A stretch of 64,000 nucleotides of DNA from Streptomyces inhibens (GTDB taxonomy: Bacteria > Actinomycetota > Actinomycetes > Streptomycetales > Streptomycetaceae). The stretch lies in contig NZ_QUAC01000011.1 in the NCBI RefSeq assembly GCF_003389455.1, positions 44,358 to 108,357 on the forward strand, given 5' to 3'. The position numbers and the translations under genes are program-made. Below, one piece after another: positions 25,272 to 33,132 of the stretch. Numbering within the stretch: the first letter of the stretch is position 1; the number at the start of each line of letters is the position of its first letter. The notes under the pieces were generated by a model. The model saw nothing but the letters and a program-made list of their open reading frames with translations, had not been told where the DNA came from and did not search any database.

Positions 25272-26448
25272 AGCTCACTCCTTGGTCCCGCAGCGCCAGC
25301 CGGCCGTCGGCGAGATGCAGCCGGTCGTTGCTGTAGTTCAGCGGCGCGGAGCGCAGGTCCCGCAGGGCCAGTTCGAGGCGGGTGGGCGAGTCCTTGAGAT
25401 AGCCGTGCCGCAGTCCGACCGCGGAGACCAGATCCTCCACCGCGGCGAGGCACTGCTCGGATGCGGTGATCTTCAGTGCGTTGAGCTGTAGCTGACGCGC
25501 CGGGACCGAGAGGTCGGCGCCTGATTCCACCGTGCGGAGGGTCTGTTGCAGCAGCGCGTGGACGGCGTCCAGGCGCTGGCGCGAGCGGGAGATACGGGTG
25601 AGCAGCAGCTCCGAGGACGGATCGAAACGCTCGCGGCCGGCGGGGCTGCGCAGCAGTCGCAGTACGCGGGAGAGCGCCCCGGCGGCCGTGCCGAGCCACA
25701 CCGCCGACCAGCCCAGATGCGCCAGCGGGCCGAAGACCTGGGCGGCGATCTCGTGGAACGCGCCCTGTTCGCCGACCACCTGGTGGTCGGGAACGCGTCC
25801 GGTCAGCTTCAGTGCGACGCTGTGACTGGCGCGCATGCCCATCGGCTGCCAGTCCCCCGATGCGCCGATGTCGAGCTGGTCGCGGTGCGCGTACACCAGC
25901 GAGACGTCGTTGGCCGTGGCGGCTCCGGGGCTGCGCATGGTGATGAGGAAGCCGTCGGCATGGGCGCCGCCGGTGACGATGGGCGCGAACCGGTCGATCT
26001 CCAACTGGCCGTCTTCGTCGCCCAGTTGAGCCTGTGCGCTGAGCAGATGACCGCCCTTGCCGGCTTCCGTGGTGACGGAGGCGAGGTAGCTCTCCCCCGC
26101 GGCGATCCTCGGCAGCAGCTCCTTGCGCAGCCGCTCGTTCCCGTACCGGATGAGGGCGGCGGACTGCTGGCAGTGCATCGCGAAGATCATCCCGAGGGAC
26201 ATATCGCTGCGCCCCAGGGTCAAGGCGGCCGCCACCAGGTCGCGTACGGTGCCGCCGAGCCCGCCGTATTCGGTGGGAACCAGCAGACCGAGCAGGCCGG
26301 TGCGGCGCAGCGCGTCGACCGCGTCCACCGGGAATTCCGCGGTCCGGTCGGTGTGCGTCAGATGCTGTTCGGTGACCTCGGCGACCTCGGCGAGAGGGGC
26401 CGCCAGGTCGAGCGGCGCCGGGCCCGGGGCGCTGGACCCGGTGCTCAT
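25264..26448 (-). CDS. Acyl-CoA dehydrogenase-like flavoenzyme 1
   Basis: This is a 394-aa acyl-CoA dehydrogenase family member. Recognisable segments are FPVDAVDALRRTGLLGLLVPTEYGG (shown here in part: LLVPTEYGGLGG), LGMIFAMHCQQ, SVTTEAGKGGH, and the C-terminal helical domain with AVEDLVSAVGLRHGYL. The usual catalytic Glu of the dehydrogenases cannot be located by eye. ATG 26448 overlaps the ACP stop (ATGA). The immediate upstream position of a carrier protein suggests the substrate is a carrier-bound acyl or aminoacyl group. Confidence 0.83.
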   Translation of the reverse strand: MSTGSSAPGPAPLDLAAPLAEVAEVTEQHLTHTDRTAEFPVDAVDALRRTGLLGLLVPTEYGGLGGTVRDLVAAALTLGRSDMSLGMIFAMHCQQSAALIRYGNERLRKELLPRIAAGESYLASVTTEAGKGGHLLSAQAQLGDEDGQLEIDRFAPIVTGGAHADGFLITMRSPGAATANDVSLVYAHRDQLDIGASGDWQPMGMRASHSVALKLTGRVPDHQVVGEQGAFHEIAAQVFGPLAHLGWSAVWLGTAAGALSRVLRLLRSPAGRERFDPSSELLLTRISRSRQRLDAVHALLQQTLRTVESGADLSVPARQLQLNALKITASEQCLAAVEDLVSAVGLRHGYLKDSPTRLELALRDLRSAPLNYSNDRLHLADGRLALRDQGVSFA

Positions 26449-26771
26449 GCGGTCACCTGGCCGGTGGCCTGATCGGTGATCGCGCCGGCGGCCTCGCCGA
26501 TGCTCTCCCCGTTGGTCTCCTCGGTGGCTTCGTCCGGGAGCTGTGCGGAGATCACCCGCCACAGGCTGCCGGCGGTCGCGAAGGTGGCGTCGTTGAGCGC
26601 GTCGTCCGGGAGCGAGATCCCGAAGGTGTCCTCGATCGCGAAGAGCAGCTCGATGGCCTGCATGGAGTCGACGCCGAGCTTGCGCAGGTCGGTGTCGGGG
26701 GCGAGGGCGCTCTCGTCGGGGCCGGTGTGCTTGAGGAAGGGTTGCAGAAGTGCGGTGAAGCGGGAGTCCAT
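26445..26771 (-). CDS. Free acyl/peptidyl carrier protein
   Basis: This 108-aa carrier protein has the phosphopantetheine site at S36 in LGVDSMQAIEL, followed by FAIEDTFGISLPDDAL, the typical helix II-III region. The start ATG 26771 (GAGAGG 6 nt upstream) gives a usual ACP N-terminus; an upstream in-frame start at 26816 would overlap the previous gene. A tail of about 30 residues after the ACP fold is Glu/Thr/Ala-rich. It is encoded directly before two dehydrogenases, suggesting that they act on its cargo. Confidence 0.9.
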   Translation of the reverse strand: MDSRFTALLQPFLKHTGPDESALAPDTDLRKLGVDSMQAIELLFAIEDTFGISLPDDALNDATFATAGSLWRVISAQLPDEATEETNGESIGEAAGAITDQATGQVTA

Positions 26772-26797
26772 GGGGGCCTCTCTCGGGTACGGGGTGA

Positions 26798-27982
26798 TCA
26801 GCGGGCGATACGGCACAGGTCGTCGACCCGGCGGAGGTTTTCCGGGATGAGGTCGTCGGCGTCGAACTCCCGGCCCAGCTCGCTCTCCAGCCGCTCGACG
26901 ATCTCGATCAGCCGGAAGGAGCTGAACGAGGCGAACGAGTCAAAGGGGGCGCCGCCGAGCAGCGCGGCCCCGTCCATGCCGAGCACCGCACCGGCCACGG
27001 CGGCCACGCGGTGCCGCAGCGCCTCGTCGTCGGGAGACGAGGACGACGAAGACGACGACGAGGTCGAGGACAGGGACGCGGAGAGGGCGGATGCGTCGCC
27101 GAAGACCGTGCGGTCGGCGGCGAGGACATCCCGCAGGCGGTCCACGATGCCCGGCGGCTCGGCGCGGCCCCGGGACACCCGGCGGTGGGCGAGATAGGTC
27201 TGCTCGACGACCTTGTCCCAGGTGCGCAGATGCTCACGCTCGGCCTCGGTGCCGGGCCCGTCGGCCCGGCCGGCGAACCGCGCACGGTAGGCGGCGTGCA
27301 GCTTGCGGGCACGGGCCAGCAGCCAGGTTTCGACGGTGAGCTGCTCCACGGCCCGCGCCCGGTCCGCGTAGTCGTCGTAGGCGCCGAGGTACGCCGCCAC
27401 ATCGGCGTCGTCCACGGACAGCGTGGGAGGCAGTTCGAGGACCGGCCGCAGGCCCCTCGGCTCCAGCTCGATGACCTCGGCCGACTCGATGCCCGCCAGG
27501 TCCTCCTCGGGCAGCACCCAGTGGCCGGGCGCGGCCGGTCCCCAGTGGGTCTCGCTGCGGTACGCGTCCGTGACATGCCAGCCGTCGGGACCTGCGGCGA
27601 GCAGGAAGCTGTGCTCCATGTGCGTCTGCCGGTGGTAGGGCAGCCAGGGCAGAGGGAAGGAGTCCGCGACGACATAGTGCGCCCGGCCGGCCGTGCGGAC
27701 CGCCGCCAGCATGTCGGTACGGCGCATGCGCTGCTGCCGTACGACCCGGAGCCCCAGGAGGTCCGGCAGCGCGGGCAGTTGCTCCACCAGCGGCGGGTCG
27801 ACCGTCGGCAGTCCGTCCGCCCGCTCCCAGGAGCGGAAGCCGAGGGGCGCGCCGAGCCGGAGGTGCGTGCCGGGCCCGTAGTGGTGGTCGGCGAGCACCG
27901 CCAGATTGACCTGGATGCAGTCCAGCAGACCGCTGTGGACCGAACCGAGCGCAAAGTGCTCCCGTTCCGCTGTGTCCGCCAT
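26798..27982 (-). CDS. BtrH-like acyltransferase fused to a C-terminal carrier domain
   Basis: The 394-aa protein has an N-terminal region (about 1-300) resembling BtrH of butirosin synthesis, a C39-peptidase-like acyltransferase. Candidate triad residues are C22 (SGLLDCIQ), H124 (THMEHSFLL) and D139 (HVTDAY). A serine-rich linker (about 300-318) leads to a carrier domain (about 320-394) with likely phosphopantetheine serine S355 in FSSFRLIEI. BtrH moves an acyl group from an ACP to an amine acceptor; here the carrier is built in. The linker is encoded by a GAC/GTC-rich microsatellite near 27014-27075. I do not know a characterised protein with this arrangement. Confidence 0.72.
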   Translation of the reverse strand: MADTAEREHFALGSVHSGLLDCIQVNLAVLADHHYGPGTHLRLGAPLGFRSWERADGLPTVDPPLVEQLPALPDLLGLRVVRQQRMRRTDMLAAVRTAGRAHYVVADSFPLPWLPYHRQTHMEHSFLLAAGPDGWHVTDAYRSETHWGPAAPGHWVLPEEDLAGIESAEVIELEPRGLRPVLELPPTLSVDDADVAAYLGAYDDYADRARAVEQLTVETWLLARARKLHAAYRARFAGRADGPGTEAEREHLRTWDKVVEQTYLAHRRVSRGRAEPPGIVDRLRDVLAADRTVFGDASALSASLSSTSSSSSSSSSPDDEALRHRVAAVAGAVLGMDGAALLGGAPFDSFASFSSFRLIEIVERLESELGREFDADDLIPENLRRVDDLCRIAR

Positions 27983-28020
27983 ATCCGTTCACATTCCTTT
28001 CTTGGTCGATGCTGTTCGGG

Positions 28021-28059
28021 GCCGTGCGGAAGGCAGCCGTGCGGAAGGAGCCGGCTGCC
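28021..28059. repeat. Tandem 15-bp near-repeat with hairpin potential
   Basis: GCCGTGCGGAAGG occurs at 28021 and again at 28036 (period 15). GGCAGCC (28032-28038) can pair with GGCTGCC (28053-28059). The site lies in the gap between the DinB-like gene and the BtrH-like gene, both on the minus strand, and might weaken read-through between them. Confidence 0.4.
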
Positions 28060-28061
28060 GG

Positions 28062-28775
28062 TCAGAGCCACCGGGGCAGTACGGGCAGCTCCGCCGTGGC
28101 GTCGAGCCGCGCTCCGTCGGAGCGCCCGGCAAGCCATGCCAGGGCATCGGCGGGGGTGCCGGAGACGACCGGGCCGCCGGTGCCGAAGCGGCCGAGCAGC
28201 GCACCTGCGCCGTCGCGCAGCGTGAAGTCGGGTACGTCCTCGGCCTCGGCGTAATAGCCGAGTACGTCGGCGAGGATGATCTGCCGTGCCGATGCGGGAA
28301 TGTCGGCGAAGCCGTATCCGATGTCCAGGTCCACATGGTGCAGTTCGAGTTCGCGCACCCGGATGACCAAGATCCGCCGGGAGGTGCAGAGTTCACCGGT
28401 GAAGGGCCGGATGGTCGCCTGCCAGGCGGGGGCGGGCAGCTCCTCGACCGTGCGCCGGAAGTGCGCCGCGGTCTTCCGCACGTCCGCCACCAGCATCGCG
28501 GCCGGCCGGTGGGCGCCCGCCTCGATCTCGGCGTCACGGGCCTGCCGGCTCGCGTACTGCGGTGTCTCGACCCCCGTACGGGCCCACTCCAGCAGCCGCT
28601 CCAGTGCGGGGACCTGGCGTGCCAGGTGGCACAGGACATGGCCGCGGGTCCAGCCGGGGAGCAGGGACGGGGCCGCGATGTCGTGGTCGTCGAGCGCCGC
28701 CAGCCCGGCCAGCAGCCGGTCGGCCGCGGCGGCGATCTCCGCGAAGGATTCCGGGGTGGGGTCCATCTCCTTCAC
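28062..28775 (-). CDS. Maleylpyruvate isomerase-family (DinB-like) protein
   Basis: This 237-aa protein has the MDMPI/DinB_2 four-helix fold: the segment LLPGWTRGHVLCHLARQ contains the first metal-ligand histidine, and RVRELELHHVDLDIGY the later Glu/His ligands. Mycothiol-dependent isomerases belong here, but members in biosynthetic clusters catalyse varied thiol or isomerisation steps. GTG 28775 overlaps the aminotransferase stop (GTGA), with AAGGGAG upstream, so it belongs to the operon. Its role in the pathway is open. Confidence 0.78.
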   Translation of the reverse strand: MKEMDPTPESFAEIAAAADRLLAGLAALDDHDIAAPSLLPGWTRGHVLCHLARQVPALERLLEWARTGVETPQYASRQARDAEIEAGAHRPAAMLVADVRKTAAHFRRTVEELPAPAWQATIRPFTGELCTSRRILVIRVRELELHHVDLDIGYGFADIPASARQIILADVLGYYAEAEDVPDFTLRDGAGALLGRFGTGGPVVSGTPADALAWLAGRSDGARLDATAELPVLPRWL

Positions 28776-30043
28776 GCTGCTCCCTTCAGCCGGGCGAAGC
28801 CCTCGGCGATCCTGGCCAGTTCGCCGGCGATATGCGGCAGGCGGGTGGGATCGTCGGCCCGCAACGCCTCCTCCTGCTGCTGCTCGTTGCCGTACAGCAG
28901 GCTGGTGGCGGCCTTGAAGCGCAGCGCGTGCGGGTCGTCGCCCAGCAGATGGCCGGCCAGCACGACGATCCCGGAGTCATCGAGGAGCCGGCCGGCGAGC
29001 GACGCCGAGTCGGTGACTTTGCGGCCGGCCAGCAGGTCGCGCAGTGGCTCGAAGTCCGGGTAGACGTAGAACCCGCCGGTGGGCGGGCGGCAGGCGGCGC
29101 CCGCTTCGACCGCGATGCGGTGTACCGCCCGGGCCACCGCGCCGTGCAGCCGGGCGCTCGCCCGCATCCGTGCGACGATCTCCGGCGGTTCGGCGAAGGC
29201 GTACTCCGCGACCTGCTGCATCGGCCCGGCGAGCGTCGACCAGATTTCGCCGGCCGCCGCGAGCACGGCGTCCCGCAGCAGCTCCCCGGTGTCGCCCTGC
29301 GGGAAGCGCGCCACGCCGATCCGCCATCCGCCGAGCCCGAGGGTCTTGGACAGTCCGCTGGTGACGACGGTGCGTTCGGGGGCCACCTCGGCGGGGCTGA
29401 GGAAGCCGGTGGTCCCGGGGTCGTGGACGATGTCCCGGTAGATCTCGTCCGAGATGATCAGCAGGTCCTCGGCCCGTGCGAGCGCGCACAGTTCGCGGAT
29501 CACCGAAGGTGGCGCGAGGGTGCCGGTGGGGTTGTCGGGGAGGGTGAGGACGAGCAGCCGGGGGTCGGCGCCGGTCGCCCGGGCCCGGCGGATCGTTTCG
29601 CGCAGTGCGCCCGGTGCGGGGACGCCGCCGCATTCGGTGGGGATCGGCACACCGAAGACCTTCTTGCCGGCGTAGACCGCCTGCGGTGCGTAGGTGTTCC
29701 AGGCGGGTTGCGGCAGCAGCACATCGCCGGGGATGACGAGTTGCAGCGCCATCAGCAGTGGTTTGCTGCCCGGGGCGACCATGACCCGGTCGGCCTCGGT
29801 GGGCAGCCGGCGCCGGGTGAAGTAGCCGGCCACCGCGCGGCGTACGCTCTCGGCGCCGGCCACCGGGCCGTAGGCGGCGCGCGCCGCGCCGAGCGCCAGC
29901 TGCTCGGCCAGCTGCGGCAGCACCGGCAGTCTGGCCTCACCGAACGCGAGATGGACCAGGGACGCCCCCTCGGCGCGGCGCTGGTCCACCAGCTGGTTCA
30001 GCGCCAGGTTCGGGGAGGGCGGGGCCACAGTGACGGCGGTCAT
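28772..30043 (-). CDS. Class I/II PLP-dependent aminotransferase
   Basis: This 423-aa protein belongs to the aspartate aminotransferase fold group. Visible features: the N-terminal VHLAFGEARLPV, the cofactor-binding GSKPLLMALQL, LPDNPTGTL, IISDEIYRD, the PLP lysine in SGLSKTLGLGGWRIG, and the substrate-carboxylate Arg near the C-terminus (HALRFKAA; the exact residue is unclear). It may act on an amino acid or keto acid building block, for example converting the product of the aminomutase. ATG 30043 overlaps the KamA stop (ATGA). Confidence 0.87.
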   Translation of the reverse strand: MTAVTVAPPSPNLALNQLVDQRRAEGASLVHLAFGEARLPVLPQLAEQLALGAARAAYGPVAGAESVRRAVAGYFTRRRLPTEADRVMVAPGSKPLLMALQLVIPGDVLLPQPAWNTYAPQAVYAGKKVFGVPIPTECGGVPAPGALRETIRRARATGADPRLLVLTLPDNPTGTLAPPSVIRELCALARAEDLLIISDEIYRDIVHDPGTTGFLSPAEVAPERTVVTSGLSKTLGLGGWRIGVARFPQGDTGELLRDAVLAAAGEIWSTLAGPMQQVAEYAFAEPPEIVARMRASARLHGAVARAVHRIAVEAGAACRPPTGGFYVYPDFEPLRDLLAGRKVTDSASLAGRLLDDSGIVVLAGHLLGDDPHALRFKAATSLLYGNEQQQEEALRADDPTRLPHIAGELARIAEGFARLKGAA

Positions 30044-31425
30044 ATCGGGTTCCTTTCCGCGGAGTTGGCGGCCCGGGGTGCACCGGTGTCCGGCGGTGGC
30101 GTCCCGGCCGGAGCGGTGCCGCGTACGGCCGCGGCGAGGTCGGCAGGGGTGGCGGGGTCCAGCTCCAGTTCGTCGAGCCAGGCGGCGTCGGCCGAGTAGC
30201 GGGCCCGGAACGGCCTGCCCACCAGCGAGGGCGTGCGCGCCTGGAGCATCCGCAGCCGGAAGTAGGCCCCTTCGGGCGTCTCCTCGACCCCGTCCACCAC
30301 GACCTTGCCGGGTGTCGCCGACATGACCGGGCCGCGCACGGTGCGGGCCAGGCCCGGCAGGGTGCGGTAGGCCTCGGTGAAGATCTGCACGGCGCGGGCC
30401 AGCGGCACCTTGAAGTAGTCGTACGGCCCGGTGTCCCGCTCCACGAACAGGTAGTACGGCACCGCTCCGGCGGCCAGCTCCGCCCGCCACAGCTCGCTCC
30501 ACACCGTGGCGTCGTCGTTGACCCGCGCGATCAGCGGCGCCTGGCAGTAGACCACCGCTCCGGTGGCGCGGATCCGGGCCAGGGCCTGTTGTGCGAGGTC
30601 GGTCCGCAGCTCGCGCGGATGGCTGAAGTGGGCCATCACCGCGAGCTGCCGGCCGGAGGCCACGACCCGCTCGAAGAGCCGGAGGACGTCGTCGGCGTCC
30701 GCGTCGCTGACGTATCGCTGCGGCCAGTAGGCGACGGATTTTGTTCCGATCCGGATGGTGCGGACCGACGCGACGCCCAGCAGCGGTTCCAGGTGGCTGC
30801 GCAGCCGTTCGGTGGACATCACCATCGGGTCGCCGCCGGTGACGAGCACGTCGTGCACCTCGGGGTGGCCGGCCAGGTAGTCGAGGAGTCCGCCGGGGTC
30901 GGGGGCGGCGAAGCGCAGATCGGCGTCCCCGATGAACTGCGCCCAGCGGAAGCAGTAGGTGCAGTAGGCGTGGCAGGTCTGGCCCTGGCCGGGGAAGTAG
31001 AGCACGGTCTCGCGGTATTTGTGCTGGAGACCGGGGAGTTGTACGCCGTCCTGGCTGGGCACATTGAGCTGCTGCTGGCCGGAGGGGTGGGGGTTGAGGC
31101 GGCCGCGGATCTCCTGGACGGCCTCCCGCAGCAGCAGCTTGTCGGCGGGGTCGGCGGAGAGTTTCGCCAGCTGTTCCTCGTCGGCGGCGGCCAGCATGCC
31201 GCGCTGCGGGAAGGTCAGCTGGAACATCGGGTCCTCGGGGGCCCGGTCCCAGTCGATGAGCTGGGACAGGACATAGTCGTTGACCCGGAAGGGCAGGACG
31301 AGCGACACCCTGCGCACGGTCTCGCGGATGTCGTCGGGCAGCCCGTAGCGCCGGGCGATGTCGTCGATATGGCGCGGGCCGAACGCCCGGAACCGCGCCG
31401 GCTCCGGCGGACCGGCCGGCTTCAC
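30040..31425 (-). CDS. KamA-family radical-SAM 2,3-aminomutase
   Basis: This 461-aa protein carries the radical-SAM cluster motif C151-x3-C155-x2-C158 (CHAYCTYCFRW) and the KamA pattern VLVTGGDPMVMS. Lysine 2,3-aminomutase uses SAM, a 4Fe-4S cluster and PLP to move the amino group from C2 to C3. Relatives act on glutamate, arginine or other amino acids, so beta-lysine is only the most common guess. The PLP lysine is likely in the C-terminal third (SATPGKVVVDG). GTG 31425 overlaps the carbamoyltransferase stop (GTGA). It sits centrally in the cluster and probably makes a beta-amino acid building block. Confidence 0.88.
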   Translation of the reverse strand: MKPAGPPEPARFRAFGPRHIDDIARRYGLPDDIRETVRRVSLVLPFRVNDYVLSQLIDWDRAPEDPMFQLTFPQRGMLAAADEEQLAKLSADPADKLLLREAVQEIRGRLNPHPSGQQQLNVPSQDGVQLPGLQHKYRETVLYFPGQGQTCHAYCTYCFRWAQFIGDADLRFAAPDPGGLLDYLAGHPEVHDVLVTGGDPMVMSTERLRSHLEPLLGVASVRTIRIGTKSVAYWPQRYVSDADADDVLRLFERVVASGRQLAVMAHFSHPRELRTDLAQQALARIRATGAVVYCQAPLIARVNDDATVWSELWRAELAAGAVPYYLFVERDTGPYDYFKVPLARAVQIFTEAYRTLPGLARTVRGPVMSATPGKVVVDGVEETPEGAYFRLRMLQARTPSLVGRPFRARYSADAAWLDELELDPATPADLAAAVRGTAPAGTPPPDTGAPRAANSAERNPI

Positions 31426-33101
31426 CGCGCACCTCCCGTACCGCCCGGTTTGCGGTACAGGTCGTCGCCGAGCACCAGGAAGTCCAGGTCCATGGCGCGA
31501 AATGCGTTCAGCGCGTCGGCGGCGGTGTTGACGATGGGCTCGCCCCTGTCGTTGAAGGAGGTGTTGAGCAGCACCGGTGGCGCTCCGCGTTGCTGCAGGG
31601 CGTCCAGGGCCGCTCCCACGGCCGGGGCCTCGTCGCCGTGCAGCACCTGCGGGCGGGTGGTGCCGTCGATGTGCACCACGCCGGGGGCGACGCTGCGGCC
31701 GAGTGCGGTGGCCTTGGCGGCGCCGAGCATGTAGAGGCTCAGGTACTCCTGTTGGTCCCACAGCCGGGCGCCGTATTCGGGCCGGGTGACACCGGCGAAC
31801 GGGCGCCATTGCTCCCGGTTCTTGAGGGTGTTGACCCGGGTGTTGACGTCCGCGGTGTCCGGTACGGCGATGATCGACCGGCGGCACAGCGCGCGCGGGC
31901 CCACCTCGGACCGGCCCTGGGCGACCGCGCCGACCCGGCCGTCCAGCAGCAGGTCGGTCAGCACATCGATATCCAGGTCCGCACGGACCAGACCCGAAAT
32001 ATCCTCCGCCCCCTCCCCGTTGAGGTGATCAGGGGCCCCGACATCCGCGCCCAGATAGGGACTCAACGCACCCGCCCGCCTCCTGGGCGGCCGCACCGTC
32101 CATGCGGCCCCCAGGGCGACGCCCGCATCGTGCGGCACTGGCGGCACGTACAGCGGGCCGGGCAGGGTGCCGTTGGTGCTGCAGTTGAGCGCGACCCCGC
32201 CGCTGAGGCACAGCTGCTCGACGCCGGACGCCTTGCGGGTGAGCGCGGCGAGATGGGTCACGGTCTGCTCGATCAGGCGCTGCGCGGTGTAGGCGACGAG
32301 GATCGCGTTCGGGTCCTCGGTGAGCCGTTCCTCGGGTGCGGTCGGGCCGTCCGCACCGGCGATCTTCGTATAGCGCTCCCGCCACCGGCCGACGACGGTG
32401 TCGTACTGCTCCTTGATCTCGTCGGCGGTAGCGCTCCCCCGGCTCTCCGCCAGTGGCTCGACCGCGAGGCGGAAGTCGTCGGCCTCGATGTCCACGAGGG
32501 ACTCCACCTGGAGCTGTTCGGCGCGTCCGTAGGCGGCCAGGCCCATGGTCTTGCCGGCGTTGAGGAAGGAGAAGCCGAGCCAGGTGGAGGCGGCGTCGTA
32601 GGCGTAGCCGAGCGAGGCGGTGCGCTGCCAGGTGCGCTCCAGGCGGGGCTCGGCGCCGTCCTCGTACGTCCAGATGGTGGAGGACTCGTTCTCGCCGTGC
32701 CCGTCGATGACCAGCACGCCGGCCTTGGCGAAGGGCGAGGCGTAGAAGGAGGAGGCGGCGTGCGCCTGGTGGTGGGGGACGCGGACGACCTCCGGGGTGC
32801 GGTCGCCGAAGTCCAGGCCGACGGCGTAGGCGAGGAAGTCGGCGTCGGTCGCGAAGCGCCGGGGATAGAGCTGCTCGCTGTCCCAGCCGAGGGCGACCAC
32901 ATCGACGTCGGCGGCGGAGATGCCTGCCTGTTCCAGGCAGAAGCGGGCGGCGCCGAGGGGCTTGCGGTAGAGCGAGTGCCGGTGCCGGTTGCAGCGCTCC
33001 TCCTCGGTGAAGGCGACGATCTCGCCGTCCCCGTTGATGAGGCAGGCGGCGCTGTCGTGCCAGCCGGTGGGCGGTGCGTTGACACCAAGGATCCAGGTCA
33101 T
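31422..33101 (-). CDS. O/N-carbamoyltransferase, NodU/CmcH/TobZ family
   Basis: This 559-aa protein matches the NodU/CmcH family. The N-terminal Kae1-like domain starts ILGVNAPPTGWHDSAACLI and contains the metal-binding HHQAHAASSF and DGHGEN. The YrdC-like carboxyl region contains SGGVALNCSTNG and GRSEVGPRALCRRS (most relatives have GPRALG). Family members make carbamoyl-AMP from carbamoyl phosphate and ATP, then pass it to a hydroxyl or, rarely, an amine. A carbamoylated product is therefore likely. It is 31 nt downstream of the tandem ATP-grasp gene. Confidence 0.9.
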   Translation of the reverse strand: MTWILGVNAPPTGWHDSAACLINGDGEIVAFTEEERCNRHRHSLYRKPLGAARFCLEQAGISAADVDVVALGWDSEQLYPRRFATDADFLAYAVGLDFGDRTPEVVRVPHHQAHAASSFYASPFAKAGVLVIDGHGENESSTIWTYEDGAEPRLERTWQRTASLGYAYDAASTWLGFSFLNAGKTMGLAAYGRAEQLQVESLVDIEADDFRLAVEPLAESRGSATADEIKEQYDTVVGRWRERYTKIAGADGPTAPEERLTEDPNAILVAYTAQRLIEQTVTHLAALTRKASGVEQLCLSGGVALNCSTNGTLPGPLYVPPVPHDAGVALGAAWTVRPPRRRAGALSPYLGADVGAPDHLNGEGAEDISGLVRADLDIDVLTDLLLDGRVGAVAQGRSEVGPRALCRRSIIAVPDTADVNTRVNTLKNREQWRPFAGVTRPEYGARLWDQQEYLSLYMLGAAKATALGRSVAPGVVHIDGTTRPQVLHGDEAPAVGAALDALQQRGAPPVLLNTSFNDRGEPIVNTAADALNAFRAMDLDFLVLGDDLYRKPGGTGGAR

Positions 33102-33132
33102 GGGTATCTCTCTTCGTCGGCAGGGCGGTCGG

